Counted from the stretch's first letter, positions 35,801 through 47,116 are shown. The stretch: DNA of 64,000 bases from Ophiocordyceps camponoti-saundersi (nom. inval.) (GCA_003339415.1 PDHQ01000045.1:124070-188069); one strand, 5' to 3'. A program made the numbers and translations. Notes: generated by a model from the sequence alone, not told the origin.

Positions 35801-37500
35801 TAGAAATAATATAACGCTATAAGCGTTATTTAATAGAAAAGCTTTACGGTACCGAGCTAATAAGATATTCGAAGAGGCTTATATAAGCTAATTTAGCTAG
35901 CGTTCTTAAACCCTCTTCGCTATACGTTTCCTTCGCCGATAAGGACGAATATATCGATTAGGCGCTTATAATAATTCTCTTAGCTTTAGCTACGGAAACC
36001 TTTATAGGTTATACCCTAAGTAATTATCGTGCTACGAAGAAGCTACCCGAATTTAATAAATATTAAGTGCCCGCGATAAAGAAAAAGCTCGAGAAGCTAT
36101 ATTAGAAAGGCGCTTAGAAGCTCGTTCCTAAGCCTTACGATACTAAAACCCTTCTAGGGCGTTAGGTATTTATAGAGAAGCTAATTAAAGGCGCAGATCT
36201 AATAGCGAAGGCCTACTAGGTTATTCGCGGAGATCGTAATCTTATAAATCGACCTATTAAGGACCTATATACCGCTATAGCGTATTAGTTATCCGTATAG
36301 ATCTTTCTTACCCTTATTATAATATAAGACCTTAAATAAGCAAAATTTAATATCGTAAATACCTTTATTAACGCTAAATTAGATAAAGATATCTTTATCG
36401 AATAACCTTACGGCTTTAAAGATAAATCGGGCCGCGTTTACCGACTAAAAAGGGCCCTTTATAGCTATCAAGCTTCACCGCGCTAGTAGTTTAAGCGTAT
36501 AGCTAAAGATCTAGCTAGTTACGGATTTAAATAACTTGACTCCGAGTTATGCCTCTATCGCCACGCTAATAGTAGCCTCCTCGTTCTTTATATAGATAAT
36601 ATCCTCCTTATAGCACCGATATAAGTATAGATTAATAATAAAGCCGTAATTCTTAACGAATTATACGAAATTAAATACTTTAGTAAACCTTAAGAATTCC
36701 TTAGCTTAAAGTTTAATCGTAACCGTTAGGCCCGAACTATTCGAGTATATTAAACCTCCTTTACTTATAAGATTCTTAAGCTATTTAATACCGATAATTT
36801 AAAGCTTACGAAAACGCCGTAGCCGACAAAGTATATAATTCCTTACGATTAGAAAGAGGCTAAGATCGTAATAGAGGCTATAATATAATAAAAATAAATA
36901 GGCAGCCTAAATTAGCTAGCCCTAAGTATAAGGCCTAATATTACGTATAGCGTTAAGAAGCTATTAGAAGTAAATTCCTATCCGACTTACGCTTATCTAG
37001 CTACGATAAAGTACTTTTTCCGCTATCTACGCGGCACGCCGTCTCTTAGTATTATACTTAAAGGAGCGGTATATAGTAAGGACCTTTAGCTTCGCGTATA
37101 TTCCGATATATCGTTCGTAGACGATTAAGTAACCCGCGCCTTAACGGCCGGGTTCGTTATCTTCTTCGCTAGTAGCTTTATCGCGTAGCGCTTAAAGCGT
37201 TAGACCCTTATTACTATAAGTAATATAGAGGCCGAATTTATAGCTCTTACGCCCGCTAAGCTTATAATAATCTAGCTCTCTAATATTATTTAAGACGCTA
37301 GCTACGAATAAAAGAGGCTTTTCGTAATATTTACTAATAGCTAAAACGCGAGGTTAGCTATAATTAACCCGCTTAATAAAGCACGTACTAGGTATATTAA
37401 TTTACGATATAAATAGATTATCTAGAGGTATTAGATAAGCTTCTTTAATCTATAGTAGATCGGTATAGAAGATATAATTATAAACGGCCTTACGAAGGGT
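32830..37500 (+). pseudogene. Copia-1 gag-pol relic
   Basis: Plus-strand remains of a copia polyprotein. The integrase region is around 34,580-35,200, including an NGLIERAGRTLL-like segment near 34,810. Reverse transcriptase spans about 35,950-36,660, with YRLKRALYSYQASPR near 36,440 and a YIDN box (normally YVDD) near 36,600. RNase H runs to about 37,470, with SNIEAEFIALTPA. Stops are TAG/TAA at Gln/Trp positions, and the frame is otherwise continuous over long stretches. Confidence 0.88.
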
Positions 37501-37639
37501 TTATAGGCGAATAAGTATTAGTAGTTCGTACGCTAGCTAAATTTAGCTATACTAAGGAATAGGGGCGGCTCTAGTAGCCTAAATATTAAGAAATAATATT
37601 ACGATAGTTATTCTTTAGCCTACCCGGCCTTAGGGGCGG

Positions 37640-37802
37640 TATTATATAATATACCCTATGTCTAGGCTATGCCCTACTTAGGGCTTAAGCCCGGTTAGGT
37701 CAGTATGTTAGACACACTAAATTAGTATGGAGGGGCCACTAGAGTTAGACTTAGCATTAGCAATATCACTGCCCGATCCGTGACAGCGTGCGTGCCTCAA
37801 TA
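37640..37802 (+). repeat. Copia-1 3' LTR
   Basis: Intact 163-bp LTR. Its left half is CpA/TpG-depleted. The right half, from about 37,690, retains CAGTATG, ACACAC and GACAGC, so the RIP boundary falls inside it. It is followed by CCTAG. Confidence 0.93.
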
Positions 37803-37807
37803 CCTAG

Positions 37808-38371
37808 TAGGCCAATGCTCTTACGTAGGTAGTATGTACATCCCTTTGCGTACGGTAACGCCGCCCCCTAAGTACCTACCTACCTAGTACTTACTGTTAC
37901 GCGGAGAAAGCACTATGAGCGAAGGACTGGCTATCGAGCGCTGTACAACTTACAACTAACTGTCAGAAAACAGAGCCAGCTACTCCGTAGTCCTTTCACC
38001 AATCACTAAAATGAGAACGCGCCTCGAGAGGTGCACAGGTTATTTTCGCTTATATAAGATCAAGTGACACTAACGTTTTGGCATGATTTTGCTAGGCCAT
38101 GGCTGTGTCTTCAAGCTTAGTCATCTATATGGATTTCAGTACTTGGGGCCCGGGGGGCGGCGTTACCGCACTCAAAGGAAAACCCGCTTAGTCATGCTGC
38201 TTTACCCCGGATCCCCCCTTTCTGCCCCGTCGGCAACCCGCATTTCGAGTGCACTGTGGCTGCTGTATACAAGGTATCTTACACCATCATCCTTTGACCT
38301 TTCGTCTCGTCTATAGAGAAACAACACCATGGTAATCATATACAAGAAAGAATTAAGATGAAACGAGGACA
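37808..38371. other. Unique intergenic DNA between Copia-1 and the SSXT gene
   Basis: Normal base composition resumes immediately. No gene is supported; the 77-codon plus-strand frame at 38083 has no coding features. It contains TACC/TAGG motifs and the 3' flank of the SSXT gene. Confidence 0.5.
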
Positions 38372-40186
38372 TCACATCCCTCCTAGATGCGCCGACATAC
38401 CCGGCATTTGCGCCGTCTGCTGCACCGTAGGACTGACCTGGTTCGGCCCCAGCGGCCCGGTCTTGTGACTCGCCGACGGCGTTCTTCCATACGTGGTGGG
38501 CTCCTTCTTGGGGTCACAGCCCGGAAAAACGGCCTGAAGGCGGCCGTAGAGCTCCCGCAGCGCACGGTCCCGCTCAGCCCGGTCCACCGACGGGTCGACG
38601 CCGCCGAGGTCGAGGCCATCCGGCGCCTTCAGCCGCAGCCCGAGGTTCAGCGGCGGCGCGCTCAGGTATCCAGGGTGCACCGGCACTTTGACTTCGGGCT
38701 TCCGGTCTGCCAGCGTCGCCATGTACGAAAGGTTGGCTTGCAATCGCCGCATACAGCTGTAGGAGCGCCGTTTCGTCAGCCGCACGTCTCGCCATCTTCG
38801 TTCCGCCAGATAAGCGGAAAACCTACTGCACGTAGTCCTGTTGGAGGAGGTTTTCCTCTTCAGTGAGTTTCCTGTCCGGATGAGTTCCGTACTCCTTCTT
38901 GAGCTCATTCTGCGTTGCCTGAATCTGTATCGACTCGTACAGGAGCTCGTGATTGATGTCTAGCATCAGCGAAAACCTTTCCTTTTCCCGTGACTCCGAC
39001 GCCGGGCTCAGTGGCGTCGCCGAAGGGGCCACACCCATGCCGCCGCCTTGGTTAAGGGAAAAAGTCGGCGTCTGTGGAGTGACGGAACCACCGGGAGGCT
39101 GTTGCTGTGGATGATGTTGCGGTTGTTGCGGATGATGTTGCGGTTGTTGCGGATGATGTTGCTGTTGCTGAGGATGATGTTGCTGCTGCTGAGGATGGAG
39201 TTGCTGTTGCGGATGGAGCTGCTGTTGGTGAGGATGATGTTGCTGTTGTTGATGATGTGGGTGTTGATGGTGTTGATGCTGCGCTTGATGTTGCGCCTGC
39301 TGTTGCGCCTGCTGTTGTGCCTGCTGCTGCGCTTGCTGTTGCGCCTGCTGTTGCGCCTGCTGTTGCGCCTGTTGCTGCTGCTGAAGCTGTTGCGCTTGAT
39401 GTTGCGCTTGATGTTGCTGCAGCTGTTGCTGTTGAGCTTGCTGCTGTAGCTGCTGCTGCTGCTGCTGCTGGGCGGCATTTGGCGTCTGGCTCGGGGTTGG
39501 GGGCTGCGGCGTCGGAAATTGACCCTGCTGTGCGGCCAAGGGGTTGCTGTTAGGACCACCATGAAGCGCGCTGGGAGGTCTCTGCGGCGTCAAAGCCGGG
39601 TTCATGACGGGATTGGGTTGCTGAGCCTGAGCCTGCATGCGCTGCATCATATGGGCCTGCTGTTGTTGTGGAGGCATGCCGGCTTGACCCATGGGAAAGC
39701 CTTGCATGCCACCAGGCATCATGTAGCTATTCGGGGCAAAGTTCTGGGGCACCATCTGACCGTAAGGACCACCGGGGAACTGTTGGGCGTAGGCAGGCAC
39801 TACAGAGAGGGTGAGGAGCCAGTTGTCAGCGATTACACTCCTTCGTACGCCCCCGACTCCGAATATGACTCACTCTGCCCATTGACAGCCATGGCGGGCA
39901 TGCCCGGATTGTGCATCATGCCCGCCGGAATCCCCTGCATCATCTGAGGGTGTGCGGCAGGGTTGAAGCCGGCAAACTGCTGCTGTTGCGGCGGCTGCGG
40001 CTGTTGTTGTTGCTGCTGCTGTTTATACATCAGCTGCGGCCCGGGCTGCGGGTGCATCGGATGTTGGGGATGCTGCTGCTGATGATGCGGATGTTGTTGT
40101 TGTTGTTGCTGCTGCTGCTGCTGAGGCGGCGACTGCGCGCCAGGGTTGAAAGGCGCGTTGCCGTAGCCATAGTTGCCGGCGTACAT
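38372..40186 (-). CDS. SSXT/SS18-like glutamine-rich SWI/SNF subunit
   Basis: Three exons on the minus strand: 40186-39874, 39799-38827 and 38756-38372; introns are 74 and 70 bp. The product has 556 residues. The diagnostic part is the SNH/SSXT domain at about 380-448: LMLDINHELLYESIQIQATQ, then (across the second intron) LLQQDYV-H-CMRRLQANLSYMATLAD, matching the helical pair of human SS18 and plant GIF coactivators. These bind SWI/SNF (BAF) complexes. In SS18 the domain is N-terminal; here it sits after a very long Gln/His/Pro-rich region (polyQ encoded at 39,100-39,480 and 39,965-40,130). Between the two helices there is an extra charged loop of about 15 residues (GTHPDRKLTEEEN). The C-terminal 110 residues are Pro/Asp-rich. 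The start at 40186 is the first ATG in frame. It shares a 1.2-kb upstream region with the histidine gene. Confidence 0.82.
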
Positions 40187-41393
40187 CGTCGAACTCGCAG
40201 AAAATCCAGCTTTACCAATGCCGGGGAACGGAGCGATGGCAGACGACAAAGACGACGACGAAGACGAAGACGCGCGAGTCGCGACTCGTCTGCCGCTGGA
40301 TGGTTCGCAGGCTCAGCCTCGGGCTCGGGCGGTCGAAAGTCGAGACGGAGTATCGGGGTCGCCCGAGCCGAGAGTCGCCTCAAGCTGTCGTCGTCGAGAA
40401 GCGCCCTTTTAGGGTGGGGAGAAACGAGGTTGGAATTTGCGAGCGCGCGCGGACACACTCGAATCGATGCGCGTCTCTTCCCTCGTGTCTGTATCGTCGG
40501 TTCTTCTTCCTTCTCCTTTCCGGTTGGTCTCTTCTTTCTTTCTCTCTGATTCTCACAATAACTCTCTCAGTCTCTCAGTCTCCCTCCCTCGCTGGTTCGA
40601 TGCCTTTCCGAGGCGCGCAAGAGGGGATAGAAGTTAGGAATTGATTTTAGCTGGGGGATTGGAGACGTCCTATTAGTACATCCTCTTCCCAAAGTTGAGC
40701 GGCGCCTGGACCTTAGCAGCACACCCCTGAGACCCGGAGCCGCAACATTGCAAGGGCCATAAGAGAAGAAAGAAATACACACGTGATACGCGCACTCACA
40801 CAAGAGGGCGGGGCAGACAAGAGTATGTATGTACGCTATTTGCACAACACCCTCGCCCGACTTTGAACTCCGTCTTGTGTCTCTGTCTCTCCTCTCTACT
40901 GTGTCTTCTCTCCTAACTCATCTCCGCCTTTCGTCCGAATGATCCCCTACGAGCAGACACATATACAGACATACATACGTACTTAAACGCGCGCTCTCTC
41001 CTTGTCGAAATGCCATTGATTGTCGTGCACAACGAATAAGCAATGCTGCAGCTCCCCTCCGGCGTCGGCGAACCTTGTACATGGATATCGCGGCCCCGCC
41101 CAATCAACCAGCCGGGACGATGTGAAAGTACATACATGCGATGCAGTCGCAATCACCTGCTTGCTGTCTTCCATCGCCGGGCGTCTCGCCTCGTCTTCGT
41201 CCTCCATCCGGGGTCTTATCTGCTGTCGTCAGCAATCCCTTCAGCTCCTCGTTGAAAAGGAAGAGGAAGGCATTGAAAAACACAGAATCGTTCCTTCACA
41301 TCTCCTCGGCCCACTCACTTCTACGGTCCTACCTCTGCCTTGCGATCCTTCCACCCCCTCACCCTCTCGTCAGGCCTCACTCTCCCATCAGCC
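40187..41393. promoter_or_regulatory. Divergent upstream region between the SSXT and HIS5 genes
   Basis: About 1.2 kb shared by two divergently transcribed genes. It is CT-rich near 40,480-40,600 and 40,870-40,920, and shows TACA motifs near 40,960-40,985. No gene is supported. I searched for a TGACTC/TGACTCA Gcn4/Cpc1 site, as expected for histidine genes. TGACTC occurs at 41516-41521, but that lies in the HIS5 intron, so it is not evidence for promoter control. Confidence 0.45.
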
Positions 41394-42739
41394 ATGTCTT
41401 CGTTCCGCCTCGAAAGCTGCGCCCGACCCAACATACTGTCGTTGCAGCCATATCGCTGCGCGCGCGAGTACGTCTTGTCCACTGATCCCTCTGAAGCGCG
41501 GGAAGAAAAATGAACTGACTCGATATGGCTTCCTCCTCACTAAGCGACTACAAAGACGACGGCTCCAACATTCTCCTTGACGCCAACGAGAATGCCTACG
41601 GCCCTTCTGTCGAAGCGTCATCATCAGCCGCTCTCGATGGCCTCGGCTTCGACCCCAGCGGCCTGCACCGCTACCCAGATCCTCACCAGGTCGAGCTCAA
41701 GCAACAGCTGTGCCGGCTGCGCAACACCAATGCCCACACAGATAAGCCCCTGACGGCCGACCATGTCTTCGTCGGCGTCGGCAGCGACGAGGCCATAGAC
41801 GCCCTCATGCGTTGCTTCTGCGTCCCAGGCCGTGACCGAATGCTCACTTGTCCCCCAACGTACGGCATGTACGCCGTCTCGGCTCAGGTCAATGACGTGG
41901 ACACAGTCCGTGTTCCCTTGGGTCCGGCTCCCGATTTCGCCATCGACGGTCCCGCCATCGCCGCCGCCCTCGACAAGTCCTCCAATAATATCAAGCTCGT
42001 CTACCTCTGCTCTCCCGGCAATCCGACAGGCTCGCTACTGGCCAAGGCCGACGTCGAACGTCTGCTCGCCCACCCGACGTGGAACGGCATCGTCGTCGTC
42101 GACGAGGCCTACATCGACTTTGCGCCCGACTCGGCCTCTCTCGCCCAACTAGTCGCCGCCCACCCGAATCTCGTCGTGATGCAGACCCTATCCAAGGCCT
42201 TTGGTATGGCCGGCATCCGCTTCGGCGCTGCCTTCGCCTCGCCCCCCGTCGCCCGCCTGCTCAACGCCCTCAAGGCTCCCTACAACGTCTCGACGCCGAC
42301 AGCCGCCCTCGCCGCCGCCGCCCTGTCCGAACGGGGTCTCGCCGCCATGCACCGCAACCGCGAGCGCATCCTCGCCCAACGCGATCGCCTCCTTCGCGAG
42401 CTGCCCCTGATTCCCGGCGTCGGCCGTCTGCGCGGAGGCACCGACGCGAATTTCCTCCTCTTCGAGATGCTTGACTCCAAGGGCCGGCCCGACAACGCCG
42501 TCGCTCTCGCCGTTTACCAGGGCCTGGCCGAGTCGGAACGTGTCGTCGTCCGCTTCAGGGGCAAGGAGCACGGCTGCCTCGGCTGCCTGCGCATCACCGT
42601 CGGCACCGAACAAGAGGTCACAACCATGTTGCAGTCTCTACGAACGAGGCTGGCCGAAGTCCGGAGCGCCGCGACGCCGCTTGCCGAGGGCGAGAAGGAG
42701 ATTGCGAAAGAACTCGCGGCCAATGGCGTCGTGGCATAG
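41394..42739 (+). CDS. HIS5: Histidinol-phosphate aminotransferase
   Basis: Two exons, 41394-41467 and 41545-42739 (intron 77 bp, GTACGT...CTAAG), giving 422 residues. The enzyme is PLP-dependent and converts imidazole-acetol phosphate plus glutamate to histidinol phosphate in histidine synthesis. Exon 1 supplies the conserved opening RLESCARPNILSLQPYRCAR, which continues in exon 2 as DDYKDDGSNILLDANENAYGP. Other landmarks: LHRYPDPHQVELK, GVGSDEAIDALMR (cofactor phosphate region), PGNPTG, VVDEAYIDF (Asp and Tyr contacting PLP), and QTLSKAFGMAGIRFG with the Schiff-base lysine at about residue 242. The C-terminal arginine motif CLRITVGT is present. Length fits fungal HIS5. Starting at the ATG within exon 2 (41525) would lose the conserved N-terminus, which is why the two-exon model is preferred. 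Confidence 0.96.
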
Positions 42740-43658
42740 GCAAAGGGCGTGGATAGGGCCGAAGAGCAGCTTGAAGTCGGGCCATCAATGGGCATCTTGC
42801 CCTCCTAGGCGGCCATTCGAGTAATTTTCGATCTAGCTAGTCGGTAGAGTCTGGCAGATGACTAGATGTGTGAAGATATGGTCTCTACATAAAAGAGGTG
42901 TCAAATTTCGCGATTTGGGTCCAGGTACACTGTTCGTCACGAAGGATACATTGGTTTGCTGGACAGCGGACAGTTATGTAGGTTCGGACGGCAGTGACAG
43001 TTTCATGACTCCGACGCACGAGTTGATTCTTCCCGCGCCGGATTCGCGGAGATCCGACCCGGAAGTCCGATATAGGCTATAGCAGCCGCTCTGTCAGGTC
43101 CCTAGGTAGGGCCCGTTAGCTCTCCACACGGAAGAAGTTCTAGATGCCTCGAGTAACATGTATGTGCATAGTATGTGCAATATATCAAATCAATCATGTC
43201 TTCGACGCTTTCCTTTGAGATTCAACTCTTTCCGGCCTCCCAGCCAGCTGTGTGTTTTCCTTTGGTCCGCGATGCGTCATGCCATGTTCCCGTCTCTCGC
43301 TCTCTCCAGTCACACACAGCCAGCTGCGTGTTTTCTTTCCGTCCACAATGCGTCATGCCATGCCATGTTCCCAACTTCATCTTTCTCTTATCTGAAGAAG
43401 AGAGGGGGGAAATGTAAGAAAAGACAGGAAAAGAAACAATGTTCGATAGGCCCCGATCTTCCGTTCTTCGCTCATCATCCAGAACATCATGCCTCCTCCG
43501 CTTGATATCTACCGTCTAGAGTTGTATGTATATACAGAGAACTTGCCATGAAGAAAATACAAAGAAGAAATCAAGGAAAAGAACAAAGGAAAAAGGAGGT
43601 GAAGAGGCATAAGCAGGAGACGAAAGAAACGAAACTCACGGACGTCCCGAATCTCCCG
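42740..43658. other. Intergenic between convergent HIS5 and DCW1-like genes
   Basis: No gene is supported. A segment of about 80 bp is imperfectly duplicated near 43,225-43,385 (the phrase GCGTCATGCCATG occurs twice, each next to a TGTGTTTTC element). Confidence 0.5.
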
Positions 43659-45387
43659 TCAACGCCCATGAAGCGGCCAGCCCATCGTTCGTATCAAACC
43701 CCCAATGGCACAGCCGGCGACAAAGCTGACGATGAGCCGCACAATACCATCGTCGATACCAAGCCGCCTCGCATCGTTCTCGCTCTTCTTGTCGCTACTC
43801 TCATCGTCATCGGTAGGGGCCACGTCGGCCGTCGTCGTCGTCGACGTAGGCTTCTGGGACTCAGGACCGACGCCAAAAGGCGCTAGGTGTTCAGCCTAGA
43901 GCGCCTCTGCGCGGGGGACGGGCATATTTATGATCAGCGCGATCATGGCTGCTGACCTTAGTATCGCGATGGAGCCAGGAACGGTCGCGGACGCGGCGGA
44001 TGTCTTTGCCGCTCAGGGGCGGATCGCTATCGGCCACGAGGAGCCCCTGTATCGTCTCGAGGGCGCACATCTGAGAGCCGAGGCCTGCCCTGTCGTCAAA
44101 GGAGCCTTTCCACCAGCGCATGCCGCACTGTCGTCCGTCGTCGCCGCCAGTGCAGGTGGCGGCGGCGGCGCGGGCCGAGGGCTCCAATATCTTCGCCACG
44201 CGATCGCGAAGCGCCGGCTGCATCACCGTCGACTGCCACATGAAGCGCGACAGGTATCCCTTAAAGGTGACCATGTCGTAGTTGCACTTGTCTACCGTTT
44301 CGCACGCGGCCTCGTACATGATGCCTCGACCGGGCTCATCCGGCTGGAAGAACCACTCCGTTCCGTCGAGGAGGCGAGAGGCGCGATCGGCCCAGACCGG
44401 ATCACGCGTGTGATTGGCCAAGACGGATGCGCCGTAGAGGAAGATGCCGCTGGTGTAGGTAAAGGACAGATGGTTGACCTCGGAACAGCCGGTCCTAATG
44501 TCCACACCATCGTAGACGTGATAGTTGTCGTGATCGATCAGACCTCGCTTCGCGGTCCAGTCCCACGCTTGCTGGGCCCAATGAAGGTACGTGTCGTTTC
44601 CCGTGGCGCGGGCAAGACGAGCCGCCAGCTGGAACAGGCCGCCGTTGCTGACCGAGTTCTTGTACGTCATGCCGTTCGGGTTGGAGGCGTAAATCTGCCA
44701 AAGCATGCCACCGCCGCAGTCGGCCGTGTTCCAACGGCTGATGAGCGAGTTGAAGACGTTGACGGCCATGTCGAGCCACGAAGGCAGCTTGTCATCGGGT
44801 TGAGGAAAGTTGCGCTCGGCCGCGGCCATGACGGCCGAGCCCCAGAAGAAGAGGTCGTCGTTGCCCTCCTCGGAAGCGTGCTCGGCCGGCATGTAGTCGA
44901 GTCCTTTCCCGAGGTTGGTCGGCGCCGTCAGAGCCTGCAGCACCACGTCATTGTAGCTTGCGTCGCCCGTCATGTGGTAGTAGTCGAGCATAGCGCCCCA
45001 GAGAGCGCCGGCCACCCACCAGTAGTACGGCTTAGGTACGTTTCCCACGTCCTTGAAGGTGGAAAAAAAGTGGTCAGTCATATGGTTGCTTTCAGGTTGT
45101 ATCCGTAGACGTGACCATCTTGGGCTCTTTTCAAGGAGGAGAACAACTCACCACAGACTTGGCTTCGCTGGCGTTGCCTGTATAGTAGGCCATGGTGTCG
45201 TGGGCAAGCGTCGAGGCCACAAGCCGGATCGAGGCTGATAGCAAGACCTAAATCAGCACACCGTTCTCTTCCCGTTCGTGGATTTCACCAGAAAAGAAGA
45301 CTTACTGTGGTTTTTCGTATCCAGGTCTTTAGGTGAAAAGAAGCCCGTCAACGCCGCGGCGGCGTGAACGCTCTTGAAGAACTTCAT
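43659..45387 (-). CDS. DCW1: GH76 mannan endo-1,6-alpha-mannosidase, DCW1/DFG5 type
   Basis: Four exons on the minus strand: 45387-45306, 45234-45152, 45051-43957 and 43895-43659, giving 498 residues. Frame and splice consensus fit at every junction. The N-terminus MKFFKSVHAAAALTGFF resembles a secretion signal. Mature sequence shows SIRLVASTLAHDTMAYYTGN, KPYYWWVAGALWG and SEEGNDDLFFWGSAVMAAAE, carrying the GH76 catalytic Asp pair (120-121), then PNGMTYKNSVSNGGLFQLAARLAR and TYTSGIFLYGA. The last exon encodes a Thr/Asp-rich stretch and a hydrophobic end (DGIVRLIVSFVAGCAIGGLI), suggesting a GPI-anchor signal, although it ends in RTMGWPLHGR rather than in the hydrophobic segment. Dcw1/Dfg5 proteins are thought to cross-link GPI-glycoproteins to cell-wall glucan. 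Without the last intron the frame would run on to 43891 as Arg-rich nonsense. Confidence 0.92.
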
Positions 45388-46792
45388 CTTCACCCACCCC
45401 AAGCAACCAACCAGTCGAAAAAAGTCGAGCAACAGACAACGACAACACCAAGTCGTTATATCCTATTTCCTCCCTAAGAAAAACAAAGCAATGAAACACG
45501 ATGAAAAAGGCTACTCTTCGTAAACCAAGTATCCAAGTGAAAAGGGAAAAAAAGCAACGATAGCAAGATGTTTGTCGCAGGTGATTTGACCAGCTTCAAG
45601 CTGAATAGGCGGTAGAATGTCTCACGATGCGTGAGGCATCACCATCAAGGTAAAAAGAATAACGAAGTGTGTGAATCTGATGAATGAAGAACAGCTAGCA
45701 GCTAGGCTGCCTAACTAGGTAGGGCAAATGATAGAAGGGGGTATAGACTGGGTTACGTGAGTGCCAGTCAGGTGATAACCCTCGATAGGTTGGCGCGACC
45801 TGCGTGGCCTCCCCGGGGGTAAAAAAAAAGAGTAAAGGGGGGAATGGGTAAGAAAGCCTGTGAGAAGGAGAGTTGTGGGTATAAAAGAGAGGCGGAGAGG
45901 GGGAGGCGGAGAGGGGGAGAGAGAGAGGAAGAGAGAGAGAGATATAGAGATGGTGGGAGGGAGGGAGTAACGACAATCAATGTCGGACGAAGAACAAACA
46001 GACAATAGTGAGAAAGGAAGAACAATGAGCAAGCAAAAAAGGCCACAATGAGCTAAGAAGGCTATAATGGGATGAATGAAAAGGGGAGAGAGGGGGGGGG
46101 GGTGACAGAGAGGTTTTATCCAAACTCGGAGAGTAAGGATTCCTTGAATCAAAGCAGGCGAATGCAAGTCATTTAGGAGGAAGAAACGCCAACAACACCG
46201 CCTATGTAACGTACGAAAGCAGCAGGCGATTGGGCCTCCTATCTTGTTAGCAAGGACCACGAGACAGGGATGACAGCGAACCAGTCAGAGGGCAAAGATC
46301 GACGTTCTTCTTCTTTTTTGTTTTTGGCCCCCCCCCCTCCCTTTCCTGACTCCCCCTTTTATTTGCCCGTGGTCATTGCTTCTTGTAGGTAGGTTATAGG
46401 AGAGCTTCCTATCTTGGATCAACGACGTGGCGGTTTCGCAGTAGCGTGAGCAAGGGTTTTTTTTTTCTTTCCCTTTCTTTCTTGGTGGCAATGAACATTT
46501 CACCCGCTAGAATCACGAGTTACCTACCCTTAAAAATACTACGGAGAAATGCCCGGCTGGCGAGACCCCCCGGATTTCTAGATGCTATCTTTGGGACAAT
46601 GCAACAGTGCGGCCTTGTGGGCTCGCTTGCGGGGGCGGCTAATGTGCCTCCGGGACGGTACCTGACAGATAATCGCCGGACCGTTTCCCACTCTATTCGA
46701 ACCGCGCGTCAATGCCTACCTACCTACCTGGCTTCCATCCTTTCGCGTATGTATGTATGTATATACATTCACAGTAGGGATGTTCATTGCAG

Positions 46793-46869
<77 letters not shown>

Positions 46870-46960
46870 GTAAGCATGGGAAACGGCCCGTTGTCCCTGA
46901 CAGCTGACGGTCCTTGATCTCCATCGTCTTATGTATATCCGTTTCTGGATAGATACTTCT
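45388..46960. other. Upstream region of the DCW1-like gene to the Copia-2 junction
   Basis: No gene is supported. Purine-rich on the plus strand around 45,880-45,990 (GA/GGGA repeats), a CA run followed by a GA run of about 60 bp at 46,794-46,866, and TATG repeats near 46,748. Bases 46956-46960 (CTTCT) are the Copia-2 target duplication. Confidence 0.55.
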
Positions 46961-47102
46961 TGTTGAGGGGGTCCACGTGACCAGCCCCGCCCGACCTCGC
47001 ACACGACCTAGCCTAGCTATCCTAGCCTAGACCTAGCACATATATAATACACATATATCAGTGCACCTACCCGATAGCCTATGCCCACCTTATATCACTA
47101 TA
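46961..47102 (+). repeat. Copia-2 5' LTR
   Basis: 142 bp, begins TGTTGAGGGGGTCCACGTGA. The left half keeps CpA/TpG; the right half is partly converted (ATATATAATACACATATATC) compared with the 3' copy. It contains a CACGTG palindrome and short CCTAGC repeats. Confidence 0.94.
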
Positions 47103-47116
47103 GGTTATAAGCGCCT
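47103..47116 (+). other. Candidate primer-binding site of Copia-2
   Basis: GGTTATAAGCGCC follows the LTR directly. With ATA read as RIP-converted ATG it becomes GGTTATGAGC, complementary to the CAU anticodon stem-loop of initiator tRNA-Met, as for half-tRNA-primed copia elements. Confidence 0.45.

Larger units (their letters stand above)
23245..37802 (+). mobile_element. Copia-1: Ty1/copia LTR retrotransposon, RIP-mutated, split by a nested gypsy element
   Basis: Full-length element with 163-bp LTRs and a perfect 5-bp target duplication CCTAG (23240-23244 and 37803-37807). The 5' LTR is split: 23245-23300 and 32555-32661 add up to 163 bp, the length of the intact 3' LTR 37640-37802. The LTR begins TGTTG; its end CAATA/TAATA is presumably a mutated CAACA. 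Internal DNA (32662-37639) encodes gag, protease, integrase, reverse transcriptase and RNase H in copia order on the plus strand. All are riddled with TAG/TAA where CAG, CAA or TGG would be expected. CpA and TpG are nearly absent inside and reappear within the 3' LTR, around 37,690. The element cannot make protein. Confidence 0.93.

Noticed and set aside
39048..39553. Long plus-strand frames opposite the polyQ region of the SSXT gene
   Set aside because: They are translations of the CAG-type repeat in the wrong frame or strand (Leu/Met- or Val/Ala/Asp-only products).
42858..43505. Short plus-strand frames between HIS5 and the DCW1-like gene
   Set aside because: No motif or splice support; part of the sequence is an imperfect local duplication rather than coding.
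46720..47004. Minus-strand frame over the GA repeat before Copia-2
   Set aside because: Mostly a Ser-Leu repeat from the GA dinucleotide run; it also runs into the LTR.
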